Assembly: GCF_021190955.1 (NCBI RefSeq)
Contig: NZ_JAIOAO010000001.1
Span: 1,302,001 to 1,366,000 of the forward strand
Origin: Parachryseolinea silvisoli
Lineage (GTDB): Bacteria; Bacteroidota; Bacteroidia; Cytophagales; Cyclobacteriaceae
Direction of reading: 5' to 3'
Length of the DNA stretch: 64,000 nt
Both the position numbers and the translations under genes were made by a program. Shown one piece after another: positions 63,068-64,000 of the stretch. Every line of letters starts with the position of its first letter. The stretch's first letter is position 1. The notes below the pieces were generated by a model. The model did no database searches. It had not been told where the DNA came from and saw nothing but the letters and a program-made list of their open reading frames with translations.

Positions 63068-64000
63068 TTATTGGATCAGCGAAAGAACCGCATCCGGGAA
63101 GATGCCCAATACAAAACTTAATACGATTAATACAAAGGTGAGCGCACGCTGTGAGCCCGATACCGGCAGCGGCGTAGCCTGCTGCGGCGCCTGGAAGTAC
63201 ATCGCAATGATGACGCGGAAATAATAATACACGCCTATCAGGGAGGTCACCACCGCCACGATCACCAGCGGTGTGTAGCCCTTCGCAATAGCCAGCGCGA
63301 AGACCATGTACTTCCCAAAAAATCCAGGGAAGGGCGGTATACCCGCCAGCGACAACAACGCAATCGTCAGTCCCACGGCCAGCAGCGGATTGCGCTTGAA
63401 GAGGCCATTAAAATATTCAATCGTGATCGACTCGCTGTTACCTTCCACCAGGTGCAGCACGCTAAAGGCAGCAATAGACGATACAGCATACGACGCCAGA
63501 TAGTAGAAGATCACCCCCGACGACGCAGTCGGATCGGCCGTAAAGGCCAGCAAAATATAGCCTACATGCCCCACACTGGAGTATGCCAGAATCCGCTTCA
63601 CGTGTGATTGGTAGACCGCCGTGATGTTCGGCAGCACCAGCGTCAACACGGTAATAACCATCAAGATAGTAGACCACGTGCTGTAGGTCCCCACCAGGCC
63701 AATCGAAAACATGCGGTAAAACGCGGCCAACGCGCCGATCTTCACAACGGTAGACATAAACGCCGTGACCGTCGTGGGCGCGCCCCCGTAAACATCAGGA
63801 GCCCAGAAGTGGAAGGGCACCGCTGAGATCTTAAACGCCAACCCCACCAGCAACAACAGCACACCCGCATAAAAGAAGGACGGTAATGCGTGGTTATGCT
63901 CGGTGATAAACAGTGCAATCGTACCAATATCAAACGATCCGGTAGCGCCGTACAGCAGGGCAATGCCCATGAGGAGGAAGCCTGTCGCGAACGAACCCAT
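63068..64000 (-). CDS. nuoN: NADH-quinone oxidoreductase subunit N, C-terminal part (cut by window edge)
   Basis: The last 310 residues of a NuoN-type antiporter-like subunit of complex I; the start is beyond base 64000. Membrane helices carry LLLVGLAFKISAVPFHFWAPDVYGGAP, with the conserved Lys and His of the proton channel, then VLPNITAVYQSHVKRILAYSSVGHVGYILL and SLAGIPPFPGFFGKYMVF. It is followed by a terminator, as expected for the last gene of a nuo operon. Confidence 0.93.
   Translation of the reverse strand: MGSFATGFLLMGIALLYGATGSFDIGTIALFITEHNHALPSFFYAGVLLLLVGLAFKISAVPFHFWAPDVYGGAPTTVTAFMSTVVKIGALAAFYRMFSIGLVGTYSTWSTILMVITVLTLVLPNITAVYQSHVKRILAYSSVGHVGYILLAFTADPTASSGVIFYYLASYAVSSIAAFSVLHLVEGNSESITIEYFNGLFKRNPLLAVGLTIALLSLAGIPPFPGFFGKYMVFALAIAKGYTPLVIVAVVTSLIGVYYYFRVIIAMYFQAPQQATPLPVSGSQRALTFVLIVLSFVLGIFPDAVLSLIQ

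Noticed and set aside
1-64000. CRISPR arrays, tRNA or rRNA genes, prophage or insertion sequences
   Set aside because: I found no regular repeat-spacer pattern, cloverleaf, ribosomal segment, integrase or transposase motif on reading.

Overview
The window looks like chromosome from a Bacteroidota bacterium, most likely of the order Cytophagales; the genus cannot be fixed from this sequence alone. The reasons are type IX secretion (T9SS) parts (a PorT-like protein and a TPR/propeller/OmpA protein built like PorE), a cargo protein with a T9SS type A sorting tail, a TonB-dependent receptor with an N-terminal carboxypeptidase-regulatory domain, several DUF families typical of Bacteroidota (DUF5606, DUF4421, DUF6588), and promoters of the TTTG-N19-TAnnTTTG kind. 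Base composition by eye is about half G+C throughout. I saw no integrase, transposase, phage gene, CRISPR array, tRNA or rRNA, so this reads as core chromosome.

Layout. 1-5.6 kb: end of a porin, two tandem beta-barrel proteins, MarC, RNase HI, a saccharopine dehydrogenase-like enzyme and cytidine deaminase. 5.6-19.2 kb: a co-directional block, the most interesting part of the window. In order it holds a membrane GAF/coiled-coil receptor, CheR, a CheB methylesterase without receiver domain, a small membrane GAF protein, a 1163-residue HAMP/GAF/PAS/PAS/SpoIIE phosphatase, a SiaB-like kinase, a SiaC-like phosphoprotein, an ABCG-type half transporter with an N-terminal TerB-like domain, a lipoprotein and a small secreted protein. 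It looks like a Sia-type partner-switching module joined to chemotaxis-style methylation and a transporter, with no CheA, CheW, CheY, classical MCP or SiaD diguanylate cyclase in the window. 19.3-29.7 kb: serine hydrolase, SDR, porT overlapping the ubiE/menG gene, the PorE-like gene, engB, fbp, aspartate kinase, a low-molecular-weight tyrosine phosphatase and enoyl-CoA hydratase.

29.7-44 kb: a membrane LytTR regulator next to a TonB receptor, with shared short repeats upstream of both; TerC; a metallo-beta-lactamase-fold hydrolase; Kdo transferase with RsgA; a three-gene glycosyltransferase/acyltransferase/Mpo1-like operon; and a second saccharopine dehydrogenase-like gene. 44-53 kb: T9SS cargo, amino acid permease, DEDD exonuclease, alpha-L-rhamnosidase, NudK-like hydrolase. 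53.7-57.3 kb: a LiaF-like envelope stress operon with a LytS/LytTR two-component pair. 57.3-64 kb: TetA-like exporter, YigZ, a GIN-domain adhesin-like protein, MgtC, a NrtR/AraR-type Nudix regulator, a CBS-pair protein and the end of nuoN.

Non-coding structure includes many hairpin terminators between convergent genes, a family of related long intergenic hairpins (near 34.4 and 49.1 kb, plus a half copy near 53.6 kb), five tandem 11-bp repeats at 28.2 kb, and a near-perfect 22-bp palindrome carried in frame inside the LytTR gene. All names rest on motif recognition by eye; no database search was run.
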